Assembly (NCBI RefSeq): GCF_900039485.1
Contig: NZ_LN999833.1
Span: forward strand, 682,001 to 746,000
DNA from: Candidatus Doolittlea endobia
Lineage (GTDB): Bacteria > Pseudomonadota > Gammaproteobacteria > Enterobacterales > Enterobacteriaceae
Direction of reading: 5' to 3'
DNA length: 64,000 nt
Positions 1 through 12,577 of this stretch are shown piece after piece. The position numbers and the translations under genes are program-made. Position 1 is the stretch's first letter; every line of letters starts with the position of its first letter. The notes under the pieces were generated by a model that saw only the letters and a program-made list of their open reading frames with translations, was not told the origin of the DNA and did no database searches.

Positions 1-357
1 GCTGTCGGCAGTCAGCTTGGCGTCTAATTCCGGCTTACGGATTTCAGCGATATTAATCTGCGCCGGAACGCCAGCAATATTCGCTACGACTTTACGCAGT
101 TTTTCGACGTCTTCGCCTTTCTTACCGATTACAATTCCAGGACGAGCGGTGTAAATAGTCACACGGATGCTCTTGGCAGGACGTTCGATCACCACGCGGG
201 AAACCGAAGCTTTCGACACTTTTTTTGTTAGAAATCGACGAACTTTAAAGTCGCTGTCCAGGTTGTCAGCAAATTCTTTTGTATTTGCATACCAGGTAGA
301 ATTCCAAGGTTTAACAATACCTAATCGAATACTATTTGGATGTACTTTCTGACCCAT
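1..357 (-). CDS. rpsC: 30S ribosomal protein S3, C-terminus outside window
   Basis: S3 of the small subunit, which helps form the mRNA entry channel. The gene reads from ATG at 357 towards base 1 and gives 119 codons without a stop; the rest lies beyond the window edge. The start [14 protein letters not shown] is the universal S3 N-terminus, and the KH-domain motif [15 protein letters not shown] is visible at about residues 75-90. A Shine-Dalgarno GGAGG precedes the ATG. It follows rplV in S10-operon order with a 17-base gap. Partial only because of the window edge. Confidence 0.97.
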   Translation of the reverse strand, partial: MGQKVHPNSIRLGIVKPWNSTWYANTKEFADNLDSDFKVRRFLTKKVSKASVSRVVIERPAKSIRVTIYTARPGIVIGKKGEDVEKLRKVVANIAGVPAQINIAEIRKPELDAKLTADS

Positions 358-374
358 TGCTAGCCTCCACAGTT

Positions 375-707
375 TCAGCGATCGGACACAACCACAGTAA
401 TATGGCTAGTGCGCTTCAAAATATGATCCGCACGACCTCTAGCGCGCGGCATAATGCGCTTTATGTTCGGGCCCACGTCGACGAAAATCTTCGCGACTTT
501 TAGATCATCGATATCTGCGCCATCGTTATGTTCAGCGTTAGCAATAGCAGACTTTAGTACTTTCTTCACTAGACCAGAAGCTTTCTTATTGGTGTAAGTA
601 AGAACTTTTAGAGCTTGCGACACTTTCTTACCGCGAATTAGATCGGCTACCAAGCGAACCTTTTGAGCAGAAGAACGAGCGTGGCGATGTTGAGCGATAG
701 TTTCCAT
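375..707 (-). CDS. rplV: 50S ribosomal protein L22
   Basis: L22 binds 23S rRNA and lines the polypeptide exit tunnel. The 110-residue product [20 protein letters not shown]... has the family's full length (E. coli 110), including the basic beta-hairpin segment [18 protein letters not shown] that projects into the tunnel. It sits between rpsS and rpsC in the S10 operon, 14 bases after rpsS, with GGAGG just before the start. No anomalies seen. Confidence 0.98.
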   Translation of the reverse strand: METIAQHRHARSSAQKVRLVADLIRGKKVSQALKVLTYTNKKASGLVKKVLKSAIANAEHNDGADIDDLKVAKIFVDVGPNIKRIMPRARGRADHILKRTSHITVVVSDR

Positions 708-721
708 CTCTTCCTCCTACT

Positions 722-1003
<282 letters not shown>

Positions 1004-1016
1004 TTATCCTCTAATA

Positions 1017-1856
<840 letters not shown>

Positions 1857-2159
1857 CTACTCTTTTCCGCCGATGAAGTCCAAGTTTTGGCCTTTTGTCA
1901 GTGTGACGTAAGCTTTTTTCCAATCGTTACGACGTCCGATACACTGTCTGTGACGTTTGGTTTTTCCTTTTATGACTAGGGTGCGCACGTTATTGACTTC
2001 GACTTTAAACAGTTTATGCACAGCGGCTTTGATTTCTGCTTTAGTTGCATCTTTAGTTACTTTAAGTACAATAGTATTGTGTCGTTCCATCTCGGTAGAT
2101 GCTTTTTCAGAAACATGCGGTGCGCGTAATACTTTTAATAGACGCTCTTCACTACTCAT
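1857..2159 (-). CDS. rplW: 50S ribosomal protein L23
   Basis: L23 sits at the tunnel exit and docks trigger factor and SRP. The 100-residue product [21 protein letters not shown]... is full length and contains the L23 core motif [19 protein letters not shown]. Its ATG overlaps the end of rplD by 4 bases, the usual translational coupling in the S10 operon. Confidence 0.98.
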   Translation of the reverse strand: MSSEERLLKVLRAPHVSEKASTEMERHNTIVLKVTKDATKAEIKAAVHKLFKVEVNNVRTLVIKGKTKRHRQCIGRRNDWKKAYVTLTKGQNLDFIGGKE

Positions 2160-2761
2160 GCCAACATCTCCTCAACTCTTTTAACAGCATTAGCTGTTAA
2201 AAGAACTTTGTCGAAAGTTATCAGGCTAACTGGATCGATATTATTAGCATCACGTACTTCTACTTTATAGAGATTACGCGCCGCTAAGAATAAATTTTCA
2301 TCTAGTTCTCTGGTAATGATCAGCACATTTTCTAAATCCATGTCTTTCAATTTCTGTGCCAGCAGTTTGGTTTTTGGCGATTCGACAAAAAATTTTTCAA
2401 CAACGATCAAACGATCCTGACGTGTCAGTTCAGACAAGATGCTTTTCAGCGCTCCACGATACATCTTTTTATTTACTTTTTGACTGTAATTCTGCATCTT
2501 AGCGGCAAAAGCAATGCCACCAGAACGCCAGATTGGGCTCTTCAGGCTACCGGAACGCGCACGGCCCGTACCCTTCTGACGCCAGGGTTTTTTGCCGGAA
2601 CCACTGACTTCAGCACGGGTTTTCTGACCGCGTGTCCCTTGACGGGCATTTGCTGTATAAGCTACAACAACCTGGTGAACTAATGCTTCATTGAAGTCAC
2701 GTCCAAAAGTAGTTTCGGAAACAGTCAGCGCGTTTTGCGCGTCTTTCAATACCAATTCCAT
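2156..2761 (-). CDS. rplD: 50S ribosomal protein L4, S10-operon autoregulator
   Basis: L4 binds 23S rRNA and extends a loop into the exit tunnel. In enterobacteria free L4 also represses the S10 operon by acting on its mRNA leader. The 201-residue product [20 protein letters not shown]... is full length and keeps the tunnel loop with the motif [16 protein letters not shown]. Its 3' end overlaps rplW by 4 bases. A leader hairpin upstream of rpsJ (3793-3818) could be the regulatory target, though L4 control here is inferred from E. coli. Confidence 0.98.
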   Translation of the reverse strand: MELVLKDAQNALTVSETTFGRDFNEALVHQVVVAYTANARQGTRGQKTRAEVSGSGKKPWRQKGTGRARSGSLKSPIWRSGGIAFAAKMQNYSQKVNKKMYRGALKSILSELTRQDRLIVVEKFFVESPKTKLLAQKLKDMDLENVLIITRELDENLFLAARNLYKVEVRDANNIDPVSLITFDKVLLTANAVKRVEEMLA

Positions 2762-2777
2762 GCCTATCTCCTCGACG

Positions 2778-3407
2778 TTACGCCTTAACAGCCGGTTTAA
2801 CGATCAGGTTACCACCGGTTGCTCCTGGGACGGCGCCTTTGACTAGCAGGAAATTGCGTTCCACGTCAATACGTACCACGTCCAGGCTTTGGACGGTTAC
2901 GCGTTCGTTGCCCAGCTGGCCAGCCATTTTCTTGCCCTTAAATACTTTTCCCGGGCTCTGATTCTGACCAATAGAACCTGGAACGCGGTGGGATAAAGAG
3001 TTACCGTGGCTAGCATCTTGTGTACGAAAATTCCAACGCTTTATAGTTCCGGCAAATCCTTTTCCTTTTGAGAGACCAGTAACGTCGACTTTTTTTACAT
3101 TAGTAAACAATTCTACCGTGATACTTTGGCCAACGGTGACTTCTTCGCTGTTTTCTACGCAGAATTCCCATAGACCACGGCCGGCTTCAATTCCTGCCTT
3201 AGCAAAATGACCGGCTTCTGGTTTGGTTACGCGATTAGTTTTTTTAGTACCGGCGGTAACCTGAATAGCGCGATATCCATCGTTTTCTAGAGTTTTAACC
3301 TGGGTGATGCGGTTTTCTGTAATTTCGATAACGGTGACGGGAATAGAAACACCATCTTCTGTGAAGATACGAGTCATGCCTATTTTACGTCCGATTAAAC
3401 CTTGCAT
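2778..3407 (-). CDS. rplC: 50S ribosomal protein L3
   Basis: L3 starts 23S rRNA assembly and reaches into the peptidyl-transferase centre. The 209-residue product [20 protein letters not shown]... has the E. coli length. It keeps the family signature around residues 95-150 ([19 protein letters not shown] and [20 protein letters not shown]), including the Gln that PrmB methylates in E. coli. It is the second gene of the S10 operon, 32 bases after rpsJ. Confidence 0.98.
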   Translation of the reverse strand: MQGLIGRKIGMTRIFTEDGVSIPVTVIEITENRITQVKTLENDGYRAIQVTAGTKKTNRVTKPEAGHFAKAGIEAGRGLWEFCVENSEEVTVGQSITVELFTNVKKVDVTGLSKGKGFAGTIKRWNFRTQDASHGNSLSHRVPGSIGQNQSPGKVFKGKKMAGQLGNERVTVQSLDVVRIDVERNFLLVKGAVPGATGGNLIVKPAVKA

Positions 3408-3439
3408 GGTTTTAACCTCTCAATCATTCTACAACCTGA

Positions 3440-3838
<399 letters not shown>

Positions 3839-3929
3839 TCAATTGGGGATGTTGTCATCCGACTTACCGCCTATAAGGTTAATGCGGCTCCAATGAGCGA
3901 GTTAACTTATCACAGTAACACCTACAAAA

Positions 3930-3965
3930 CAAGTGTATAGATTGTACATAAATTTGTACAGAAAA
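3930..3965 (-). promoter_or_regulatory. possible S10 operon promoter
   Basis: On the minus strand the AT-rich stretch here contains TACAAT and TATACA, both acceptable -10 elements, about 190 bases before rpsJ. No strong -35 box stands at a clean 17-base spacing, so the exact element is uncertain. Confidence 0.3.
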
Positions 3966-4476
3966 TAAACACAACAGTAAAAAAGGGAAAGCATAGAGGA
4001 GGAAAAGCTCGCTGTTTTAGATACATTGTCATAAATACTGTTGACTATTTTGAGTGATGACAACAAGAGGAAAACGCCGAAAAGAAAAGAGATTAGATGC
4101 TAAGTAGACAGTGTGGATGCACTAATGATTGCGCTCCGTGCAAATCGACCGTTTAACGGTCGCACCTAAACTAACTTTGCCGCTGCAGATCATCTTGGAG
4201 ACCGATATATCTATAGGATTTTCTTCGTCAGTTAAAATTACGATCAGATATATCGTCGTCGCTTATCGAACCTATTAGTCGACGTATCATTATCAATATC
4301 AATCATCATCTTTCGACGTCTCACTGATATTCAACCAATTGATATCCTAGAGTTTTTCAACCCTTCTAAGAAGAGGATATATACGATATGGTATGGTGTT
4401 GTTATATTTAATTTTAAAAGCAATTGTTTTACGAAGACTCTTAATGAAAGCAGGGACATTCCAGTTATGCGGTTCT

Positions 4477-4522
4477 GTCCGAAGAGTATATTTTGCTTAC
4501 TACATGATTGGCCGAATCCAAT
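4477..4522 (+). repeat. R4 degenerate interspersed repeat
   Basis: Contains GAGTATATTTTGCTTACTAC followed by ATGATTGG and GAATCCAA. Nearly the same series occurs at 34081-34128 and, more diverged, at 22834-22870. Confidence 0.55.
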
Positions 4523-5907
4523 TTCCGGACAATCGTAGGATAATACGTTTCTTTGTCCTTGCTAGTCAGCTGTAAAGTTGGGCAGGTGTTTAATTATTGT
4601 TACAAAATTAGGTTTTTAATAAATCTAAAATAGCTAAACTTTTAATTATTTTATTTCCACCACTATGTATCATTAATAGTATGTTTGTAAAAGCGTACCG
4701 TAACGGGGTTGTGCTTTTATTCGCGTATTTACAGTCCCTTTGATAAATTTACTTTTCAATAAAAGTTAACACTTCTTAATATTAACCAATATTTTATGTT
4801 TTAACTCTGATGTCTTTATTGGGAAAGATGCGTCGGTTAATTAATATATTGAATAGATGTGTTTATCTGCTACAAGAGTGTTTTTAGATCGAAGGGAGTC
4901 ATTGAGGTCTCCTCTCGCTACCTATAATCTAGGCGACCTAAATAAGCATTTGAAAATAATACTCCACCTAACATGCAATATGTTTATCTCGTAGCAACAT
5001 CATTAACCCACTTTCATAACTGCAATATATTCGTAACAATTGGTTATTTTAATGTAGTAATTTTTCAGGTATTTTGTTGCTGTTTAGTCCGTTTGTTAGT
5101 CAAGTCGATCAGGAAGTATTCTAGAGGCTAACGCAGACAATAGCAGGAAGAACAGCGTCTGTTTCAGACGTGCTACTTTCGATCTGTAAATGCTAAATAA
5201 GCTTGACTACTGTTTTTGATTGAACAGTGCCTCTCTATTTATTAGGACATGAGCGAGTGCGTTACCTACATTCTGATATAGAAACAATAGAGCGAGTGTA
5301 ACGATTTTGCATTTAACATCCTGGTTGCTATTTGCCGCATGAAAGACCAGATGTGCCAAAAAATATTGTTAGTAGCGATATTGGAAATTAGATGCAGTAC
5401 GCATGTTCAGAATCAGGATGTGATGCAAGCCATGTTTGAAGATATTGTAACTTCATTTTACCAGCGAGTTAACTAAGTATATATTCATCACAATATGGCA
5501 ATACATAGTTCCATATGTAGGAATACTGCTCTAAGGCATTTTAAACATTACATTAAAGCAAGTTATCGATAACTTAGAGTTTAATATTGAAGTCGTTAGA
5601 CGAACAATGCTTTTCTTTTATATACCTACAAAAATAATCATCAGCACAAAAACCTTGCTTTGGAGGAAAGTAAGGCAACATAGTTCTTTATATGACTGAC
5701 GCATAGCTCATCTATAAGATCTCATTAGACATCGATCAGTCGTGTAATAAGTAAACAGTGAATTTGAATCACTTTACCTTACATTACAGAGAATATGACA
5801 TCTGAAATATAAGAGCCGTTCAACACTTAGTGGCGAGACGGACGCGGATGCACAGGGGTTGGACCAGCGATTTTGCCAAGGGACTATTGAGTCTACTAGT
5901 ACTTAGT

Positions 5908-5930
5908 GTTACGAGTTGAAGACAGGCATT
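5908..5930 (-). repeat. R1 degenerate interspersed repeat
   Basis: Minus strand reads AATGCCTGTCTTCAACTCGT followed by AAC, a close match to the R1 core AATGTCTGTCTTTAACTCGT. Confidence 0.55.
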
Positions 5931-6164
5931 AAATATTTTTTAAACAAAATAAGGAAACAGATAACCGTATACCTTGTATGATTAAAGCACTTAATTATCC
6001 TAATATATTTCTGGATAAATTTTAAGCAAGAGTTGAATCTTAAATATATCGTTCTTAATCCTCTTATCAAGACAGCCTTTAATAGCTGTGGATAGAGAAG
6101 AGGCCTTGCCGGGGGAGGATACATAGAGCTTATCAAGCTGAAATCATGGTATGGTCGAAAATCC

Positions 6165-7880
6165 ATGTTTTTCTGTACGTTATTATTGATGTCGCAGGCC
6201 CACAGCGCTAATGTTCGACTGCAAGTGCAAGGGCTGAGCGGTGATCTGCAACGAAACGTACGTGCGTGCTTGTCAACTATTGGCACGGACGGAGTAACGA
6301 TCGATGCGAAGTTCCAAAGTCAGGTGGATAATGTGGTTCGCAAGGGACTACGGGCGCATGGTTATTATTCCCCTACAATTGATTTCGTTTTCAAGCCGGT
6401 GATGAACGGCGATCGTGGTGTACTTATCGCCCACGTCAAGCCGGGCAAGGCAGTGAAAATCGCCGGCGTTCATATTATCTTGCGCGGTGACGTCAGGCAA
6501 GATAACGATTATCGGCAATGGATCACCAACGATAAACCCGCGCTAGGCACAGTGTTAAACCACGAAGCATACGATAGGTTCAAAAATGGCTTTTCTAACC
6601 TAGCGCTGCGCAAGGGATATTTCGACGCTGAATTTCGTAAAAGCCAATTGAGTGTCTCTCCGACACGTTACGAGGCCTACTTGGATATCGATTTTGATAG
6701 CGGCCAACGTTATCGTTTCGGCAAGCTCCGTTTTCACGGCGCGAAAATCCGAGAGGATTATTTGCAAAACCTTGCTAAAGTGCGTGAAGGTGAGTTCTAC
6801 AGCGATGAATTGCTGGCGAAGCTTAATCGCCGGTTTGTAGCCACTAACTGGTTTAATACAGTGGTCATTTCTCCGTGTTTTACCATTGCTAAGCAGAGCA
6901 GAATTCTGCCTCTAGATGCAATCATGACGCCGCATACTCGCAATAGCATTGAGATTGGCGCTGGCTACGCGACCGACATAGGACCGCGTGTGAAAACCAC
7001 CTGGAATAAACCCTGGCTAAATTCGCGCGGGCATAGCCTGCGAACCGGTCTAAACTTGTCGGCGCAGGAACAATCGACCGATATCAGCTATAAAATCCCG
7101 TTGCTCAATGATCCCCTGGAGCAATATTGTCTCCTGCAAGGAGGCTTTAAACGTGAAGATCTCAACGACACTTTGGTAGATTCAACAACGCTGAATATAG
7201 CGCGCTATTGGGATCTATCTAGCGACTGGCAGCGCACTCTCAATCTCCGCTGGAGTTTGGATCACTTCACACAGGCTAACGTTACTGATACGACTATGCT
7301 GATTTATCCCGGCGTCAGTATTAATCGTACTCGCCAGCGCGGCGGCTTAATACCAACTTGGGGCGATAGCCAGCGCTATTCCGTCGATGTTTCCAGTCTC
7401 TTCTGGGGATCAGATATCGATTTCGTCATTTTTCAGGCACAAAACGTTTGGATCCGTACACTGGCGGGAAAACACCGTTTTGTAGCTCGTGGCAATCTTG
7501 GTTGGATTACAACCAATGATTTTTCACGTGTCCCACCGTCGTTGCGCTTTTTTGCCGGTGGCGATCGCAGTATCCGTGGCTATAAATATAAATCTTTGTC
7601 GCCTCGAGACGATGCGGGCAAACTGATTGGCGCTTCTAAATTAATGACCGGATCGCTTGAGTATCAATATAATGTCACCGGCAAATGGTGGGGTGCTGTA
7701 TTTATCGACAGCGGTGAGGTAATCAAGGGCATTAAAGAAAACAACATTAAAACCGGCGCTGGCATCGGCGTGTGCTGGCAGTCGCCTGTCGGTCCAATCA
7801 AATTGGATATTGCTACTCCAGTTGCGAATGAACATGAACACGGCGTGCAGTTCTACATTGGATTTGGGCCGGAATTATGA
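6165..7880 (+). CDS. tamA: TamA, outer-membrane translocation and assembly module
   Basis: Omp85-family outer-membrane protein that with TamB helps assemble outer-membrane proteins and move lipids across the envelope. At 571 residues it compares with 577 in E. coli and aligns end to end: three POTRA domains at about residues 15-260, then a 16-strand barrel, with the Omp85 loop motif [13 protein letters not shown] near residues 465-475 and a C-terminal FYIGFGPEL. The N-terminus is odd. The in-frame ATG at 6165 gives a signal peptide [15 protein letters not shown] with no basic residue, while ATG at 6146 in another frame encodes MVWSKIHVF, a good start that joins the gene only after deleting one T from the T5 run at 6168-6172. 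Stop overlaps tamB by 4 bases. Confidence 0.92.
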   Translation: MFFCTLLLMSQAHSANVRLQVQGLSGDLQRNVRACLSTIGTDGVTIDAKFQSQVDNVVRKGLRAHGYYSPTIDFVFKPVMNGDRGVLIAHVKPGKAVKIAGVHIILRGDVRQDNDYRQWITNDKPALGTVLNHEAYDRFKNGFSNLALRKGYFDAEFRKSQLSVSPTRYEAYLDIDFDSGQRYRFGKLRFHGAKIREDYLQNLAKVREGEFYSDELLAKLNRRFVATNWFNTVVISPCFTIAKQSRILPLDAIMTPHTRNSIEIGAGYATDIGPRVKTTWNKPWLNSRGHSLRTGLNLSAQEQSTDISYKIPLLNDPLEQYCLLQGGFKREDLNDTLVDSTTLNIARYWDLSSDWQRTLNLRWSLDHFTQANVTDTTMLIYPGVSINRTRQRGGLIPTWGDSQRYSVDVSSLFWGSDIDFVIFQAQNVWIRTLAGKHRFVARGNLGWITTNDFSRVPPSLRFFAGGDRSIRGYKYKSLSPRDDAGKLIGASKLMTGSLEYQYNVTGKWWGAVFIDSGEVIKGIKENNIKTGAGIGVCWQSPVGPIKLDIATPVANEHEHGVQFYIGFGPEL

Positions 7881-10800
7881 GCTTTGTTAAGAAAATTTTT
7901 CTGACTGTTGTGTTGTTGGTGGTGCTGCTGCTCAGCGCACTAGCTTATCTCAGCATTACTACCAGCGGTCTGCATTTATTACTGAGTGGCTTGGCTCGAT
8001 GGATGCCAGAATTGGAAATTGGTTCAGCCAACGGAAATTGGCGCGATCTAACCATTAAACAGCTGCGTTATCACATGCCTGGTGTGACAGTCAGCGCCGG
8101 CGAATGCCATTTAGCGCTGGATTTTAGCTACTTGCGCCAACGCCAATTGTGCATTCATAATCTCGCCCTGCGAGATGTATTAATCGATGTGAATACCCTT
8201 AAATTAAGCCAGCCAATGGCGTCGGACAGCAGTCCACTATCTACATTTTACCCGCTTATTCTACGTCATCTAGCGCTGGATAATGTCCAGATCAAAGTAG
8301 ATAACACACGTATCATCCTTGATAAATTCACGACCGGCTTTCGATTCGAGGGGAACAATCTAACAGTAACGCCGACACATATAACTGGTCTTTTAATAAT
8401 GCTACCGACGGGGACGCAGTTAGTTTCATGTAAAACAGATACCGTCTCTGTAGAGACGGTCACACCTGACTTGCGTATCCAGGAGAAAAAACGCGCTAGT
8501 GAAGCGGCAGTGAGTGATGAATTGCGGTTAGCAGAGATGTTGCGTGACTTCTTCGCTAAGCCGTTATTATCTCCGTTGCCATCGTTTACTTTGCCGTTAA
8601 ATTTGATACTGGCAAGCGTTGATATAGAAAATTTGCACTTGACTGGTAATGCCGATCTGCTTATTACTCGTTTACGCCTGCAAGCGGTAAGCCAGGATCA
8701 GCGTGTCGAGCTGGTGTTGCTAGATATCAACTCGCCTCATGGATTACTCAATGCTTCCGGCTATGCCGAGATGAGTAAGAGCTGGCCGGTAGCAATAACG
8801 ATCAACGCGACCTTGAATAGCACGCCGTTAAAAGGTGAAAAAATCCAATTTTCAGTGAATGGAAAGCTACGCGACGAAATACGTGCCGGGCTTCATCTTT
8901 CAGGTCCGCTTACCGCGAACCTGATCCTAAAAGCACGACTAGCGCAAGCAGGTCTGCCGCTGACGCTGACGTTCGACAGCCAGTCTTTGAAATGGCCGTT
9001 GATTGGAACATCGCAATATCAAGCACGCGATGTGGACTTACGGCTAAGCGGGGAAGCACGAAATTATCGGCTGGCACTGCAAGCGGTGCTTAGCGGGAAG
9101 GGGCTACCCCCGGCAGATGTCACTCTGGAAGCTCAAACTAACACCAATAGTTTTACTTTATCGCGCCTACGACTGTCAGCGTTGCAGGGCAATATCGATC
9201 TGAGTGCAGCCGTGGACTGGCAACGTGACATTAGCTGGCGCAGTGAACTGGCGTTAAGGGGCATTAATACTGCTCGCCAGTGGCCGGACTGGCCGATATG
9301 CCTAGAGGGGAAAGTCACCAGCCATGGTGGCTTATGCGGTGACAACTGGCAATTACAAGTGCCTACATTAGAGCTGTACGGTCACATTCGCCAAAACGTG
9401 CTGACCGCCAAAGGATCATTTCGCGGTAATGCCGCTGGTCAGTGGCATGTCCCGAAACTACTGCTGGCGTTAGGTCGCAATCAATTGACAGTGACAGGCG
9501 ATCTAAATAATGCCTTTGCGCTGGATGCCGCGCTTAATGCACCGGCACTAGCCGGCGCGCTGCCGGACCTGAGCGGTCGGGCAATAGGGAAAATTAAGCT
9601 GCGTGGTACTTTCCAGTCGCCGAAGTTGCTGATGGATTTTAATGCACATTCTCTGCGCTGGAGAGAAATGAGCATTGCGCGTATTGCGTTGAAGGGGTGT
9701 GTATTCTTTAGTGATATTGTCCGTGGTAATATGCAGTTGCAGCTGGATCGTTTGCAAAAAGGGGCGTTATCTATCGCACAATTGACTTTGGATACGAGCG
9801 GTGATGAAAAAGGGCATCGACTGATGCTGGCAATGCAAAGTAAGCCAGTATCCGCTCAACTACAGCTGAACGGGAGTTTCGACAGGCAGCAAAAACGTTG
9901 GCAAGGTATGCTGAGCCAAATTTACTTTGATACGCCGGTTGGTAAATTCGGACTGATTCGTGCCATGACCCTGGATTACCGGGTCGCAACGCAAAAGCTA
10001 ATCATAGGGCCACACTGTTGGAAAAATTCTAATGCACAAATCTGTGCACCGCGGAATATTGTCCTCGGTCCATCCGTGCAAGCAAGTGTGTTACTCAACC
10101 GTTTTGATCTGATGATACTAAAGCCGATGCTGCCAGCAGAAATGCAGATCAGTGGTTTTTTTACCGGTCGAGCCGATATGCACTGGACCTTGGGTGGCGG
10201 TTTTCCGAAGGGTAAATTGGTGCTGGTAGGTAACAATATAAAAGTGAACCAGATTGTGAAAAATAAGACGCTACCGGTAGTCTTTGAGACACTGACGCTT
10301 AATGCTGCGCTGGATAAAGACCTTGCGCGTTTGGACTGGTTGATAAACATTGCCGGTAACGGCCAGTGCAACGGTCAGGTGCAGATCACAGATCCTCAGC
10401 ACCGGCGTGAACTGTCCTGCACTGTTAATGTCAATAATCTTTCTCTATCACTGTTGAAACCGCTGTTATCTCGGGACGAAAGCGTCAATGGACTAATTAA
10501 CGCCGCATTGCAGCTCGGTGGGGATATACAGCGACCACAGCTTTACGGTCATCTTGGGCTGGAGCGTTTGATCATTAAAGGCACTTTCATGCCTTTTGCT
10601 ATGACCGATAGTCGGTTGGCGCTTTCCTTCACCGGTAACCACTCTACGCTGCATGGTTTTATTGGTACCACTCATGGTCATGTTAACCTAACCGGAGACG
10701 CTGATTGGAGTAAAATAGAGGCCTGGCGTGCGCATATTAACGCGCATGGAAACCGAGTGTACGTCACCGTACCACCGATGGTGCGGCTGAATATGTCGCC

Positions 10801-11683
10801 GGATATCGTGTTTGAGGCCACGCCGACACTGTTGACCTTCAACGGCACAGTCGATATTCCCTGGGCACGTATTGAGGCTCAAGATATACCGAAAAGTACG
10901 ATCAATATCTCTAAAGATGAAGTGCTGCTAGACGAGAACCTGCAACCGTTGCCAGATAGCGCCGACTACGCCGCGATCCCGATTAACTTAAATCTGCTAG
11001 TACACGTCGGTTCAGATGTACGTCTTGACACTTTTGGCTTAAAAGCTAGACTGACGGGCGATCTGAAAGTGGCGCAGGATAAACAAAGGTTAGGACTTAA
11101 CGGACAAATCGATATTTTATCCGGTCGTTTCCATGCTTACGGGCAAGATTTAATCGTTAAAAAAGGACAATTACTGTTCTCTGGCCCAGTTGAGCCTTAT
11201 TTGTATATCGAAGCAATTCGTAATCCTGATTTTAGTAAAGATGATGTTACGGCAGGGGTCCGTATAACCGGACTAGCTGATCAGCCGAAAGTTGAGGTCT
11301 TTGCCAATCCGGGTATATCTCAACAGGAAGCACTGTCTTATTTATTACGTGGACAGAGTTTGGATGCTGCAAGCGTCGACAATGGTATGATGACGTCAAT
11401 GTTAATTGGCATGGGGGTTGCCCAGAGTGAACAAGTTGTAGGTAAAATCGGACAAGCACTTGGGGTAAGTGAACTAGCGCTAGATACTCAAGGGGTTGGC
11501 GACAACTCCCAAGTGGTGCTTAGTGGATATATTGCGCCCGATTTACAAGTTAAATACGGTGTGGGTATTTTTGATTCTTTAGCAACGTTAACGCTGCGTT
11601 ATCGTTTAATGCCTAAGCTTTATTTGGAAGCCGTGTCTGGCCTGAACCAGGCGCTAGACTTGCTTTATCGGTTTGACTTTTAA
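7877..11683 (+). CDS. tamB: TamB, inner-membrane-anchored envelope-spanning protein
   Basis: TamB/AsmA-like bridge protein, anchored in the inner membrane and reaching TamA through the periplasm. AsmA-like family proteins are thought to guide phospholipids or assist outer-membrane protein assembly. At 1268 residues it is full length (E. coli 1259). Residues about 8-28 form one membrane segment ([20 protein letters not shown]), followed by long beta-helical repeats and the conserved DUF490 C-terminus (GGNLIVKKGQ-like region, [10 protein letters not shown] and LYRFDF at the end). The ATG overlaps the tamA stop (ATGA), so the two are translationally coupled. Such a large envelope gene staying intact in a decaying genome points to a maintained outer membrane. 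A 20-base palindrome lies at 8441-8460. Confidence 0.96.
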   Translation: MSFVKKIFLTVVLLVVLLLSALAYLSITTSGLHLLLSGLARWMPELEIGSANGNWRDLTIKQLRYHMPGVTVSAGECHLALDFSYLRQRQLCIHNLALRDVLIDVNTLKLSQPMASDSSPLSTFYPLILRHLALDNVQIKVDNTRIILDKFTTGFRFEGNNLTVTPTHITGLLIMLPTGTQLVSCKTDTVSVETVTPDLRIQEKKRASEAAVSDELRLAEMLRDFFAKPLLSPLPSFTLPLNLILASVDIENLHLTGNADLLITRLRLQAVSQDQRVELVLLDINSPHGLLNASGYAEMSKSWPVAITINATLNSTPLKGEKIQFSVNGKLRDEIRAGLHLSGPLTANLILKARLAQAGLPLTLTFDSQSLKWPLIGTSQYQARDVDLRLSGEARNYRLALQAVLSGKGLPPADVTLEAQTNTNSFTLSRLRLSALQGNIDLSAAVDWQRDISWRSELALRGINTARQWPDWPICLEGKVTSHGGLCGDNWQLQVPTLELYGHIRQNVLTAKGSFRGNAAGQWHVPKLLLALGRNQLTVTGDLNNAFALDAALNAPALAGALPDLSGRAIGKIKLRGTFQSPKLLMDFNAHSLRWREMSIARIALKGCVFFSDIVRGNMQLQLDRLQKGALSIAQLTLDTSGDEKGHRLMLAMQSKPVSAQLQLNGSFDRQQKRWQGMLSQIYFDTPVGKFGLIRAMTLDYRVATQKLIIGPHCWKNSNAQICAPRNIVLGPSVQASVLLNRFDLMILKPMLPAEMQISGFFTGRADMHWTLGGGFPKGKLVLVGNNIKVNQIVKNKTLPVVFETLTLNAALDKDLARLDWLINIAGNGQCNGQVQITDPQHRRELSCTVNVNNLSLSLLKPLLSRDESVNGLINAALQLGGDIQRPQLYGHLGLERLIIKGTFMPFAMTDSRLALSFTGNHSTLHGFIGTTHGHVNLTGDADWSKIEAWRAHINAHGNRVYVTVPPMVRLNMSPDIVFEATPTLLTFNGTVDIPWARIEAQDIPKSTINISKDEVLLDENLQPLPDSADYAAIPINLNLLVHVGSDVRLDTFGLKARLTGDLKVAQDKQRLGLNGQIDILSGRFHAYGQDLIVKKGQLLFSGPVEPYLYIEAIRNPDFSKDDVTAGVRITGLADQPKVEVFANPGISQQEALSYLLRGQSLDAASVDNGMMTSMLIGMGVAQSEQVVGKIGQALGVSELALDTQGVGDNSQVVLSGYIAPDLQVKYGVGIFDSLATLTLRYRLMPKLYLEAVSGLNQALDLLYRFDF

Positions 11684-11685
11684 TT

Positions 11686-11830
11686 ATGCGAATTATTCTT
11701 TACAGTAGTAGTTTGCGACGCAAACAGGGAAAAGCTGTTAGATAACGAACATTTTTTAACAGCCAGATATAATTTCATTTTCATAGTCTTACTTTTTGTG
11801 ATCCAAGATGGTAAACCGCTACTTGTTTCT
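11686..11830 (+). pseudogene. ytfP: remnant of ytfP (gamma-glutamylcyclotransferase-like)
   Basis: Two bases after the tamB stop an ATG opens MRIILYSSSLRRKQGKAVR and then meets a stop. E. coli ytfP follows tamB and begins MRIFVYGSLRHKQGN, so the first codons are well preserved and the rest has decayed. Downstream of about 11760 nothing is readable. Confidence 0.7.
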
Positions 11831-11880
11831 ATTTTACTTAAAAGTACAATTAATGCTTATCTGAATTCAAAATATAAGAT

Positions 11881-12577
11881 CTATTACTTTTCACCTACAC
11901 CGATAATCTATTAGTGTCTTTATCTGCATTAATGTCGGCGCTTCTACATGCTGTAAGCCATTTCGATGGCAGCTAGTCCAGTGCTAGATCAACAACTTTT
12001 TATTGATACCATCATTTTGATAATGTTATTTGTTGTACAACATTGCCTGCTGCTGTTTGCTGGAAGAAAAATTCTTTCTCTAATTAACAACGCTGCTCTT
12101 TCCAGCGCTACAGAATGTGTTTGGTTTCCCATCTTTTGGTGCATTGTTCAATGCATGCCTTCATGTTTTTGCTACAGATACAACGTCACAATACTGTTTC
12201 CTGCGGCGTAAGACGAAACCTACTCCTGTTATTTCTTTCAAATCTTTTTTCAGGCAGTTATATTGTAAAGGCCAGCGTCAACACATAAGATGCCAGTATG
12301 ATATCGAACGCCTAGCTGAATATTGTTTCAGAACCCCAAAATCGAATTTAAGATTCTAACTAAGATTTTCTAAAACCGATTTCAGTACTGCCAATACCGC
12401 AAAGCGGTTTAGTTAGCCAGAAGCGTCCAGATAATCCTGTTACACAGGAAGAGTAATCGTATCGCCAAACTACCTGTCGATTCTGATATTAAGAGTAGCG
12501 GTCATTCCACATACTTAAGGATTACCATGTCGTAAATGATCTGATGACAGTCTTTTGATAAGACTTTTTTCAGTGCC
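11881..12577 (-). pseudogene. polA: decayed polymerase domain of polA
   Basis: Minus-strand DNA downstream of the shortened polA still carries pieces of the Klenow part in correct order: a VETLDGRRLYLP-like stretch near 12190-12225, ERAA at 12091-12108, IIK.MM near 12011-12026, and at the very end GGTGTAGGTGAAAAG (11888-11902) matching the GVGENW tail of PolA. Stops and indels interrupt every frame. About 1.1 kb of the expected 1.8 kb has been deleted, including the 3'-5' exonuclease-like domain. Confidence 0.65.

Noticed and set aside
4393-4575. 60-codon open frame in the rpsJ-tamA spacer
   Set aside because: No family resemblance, no ribosome-binding site, and it overlaps an R4 repeat found in other spacers in other frames.
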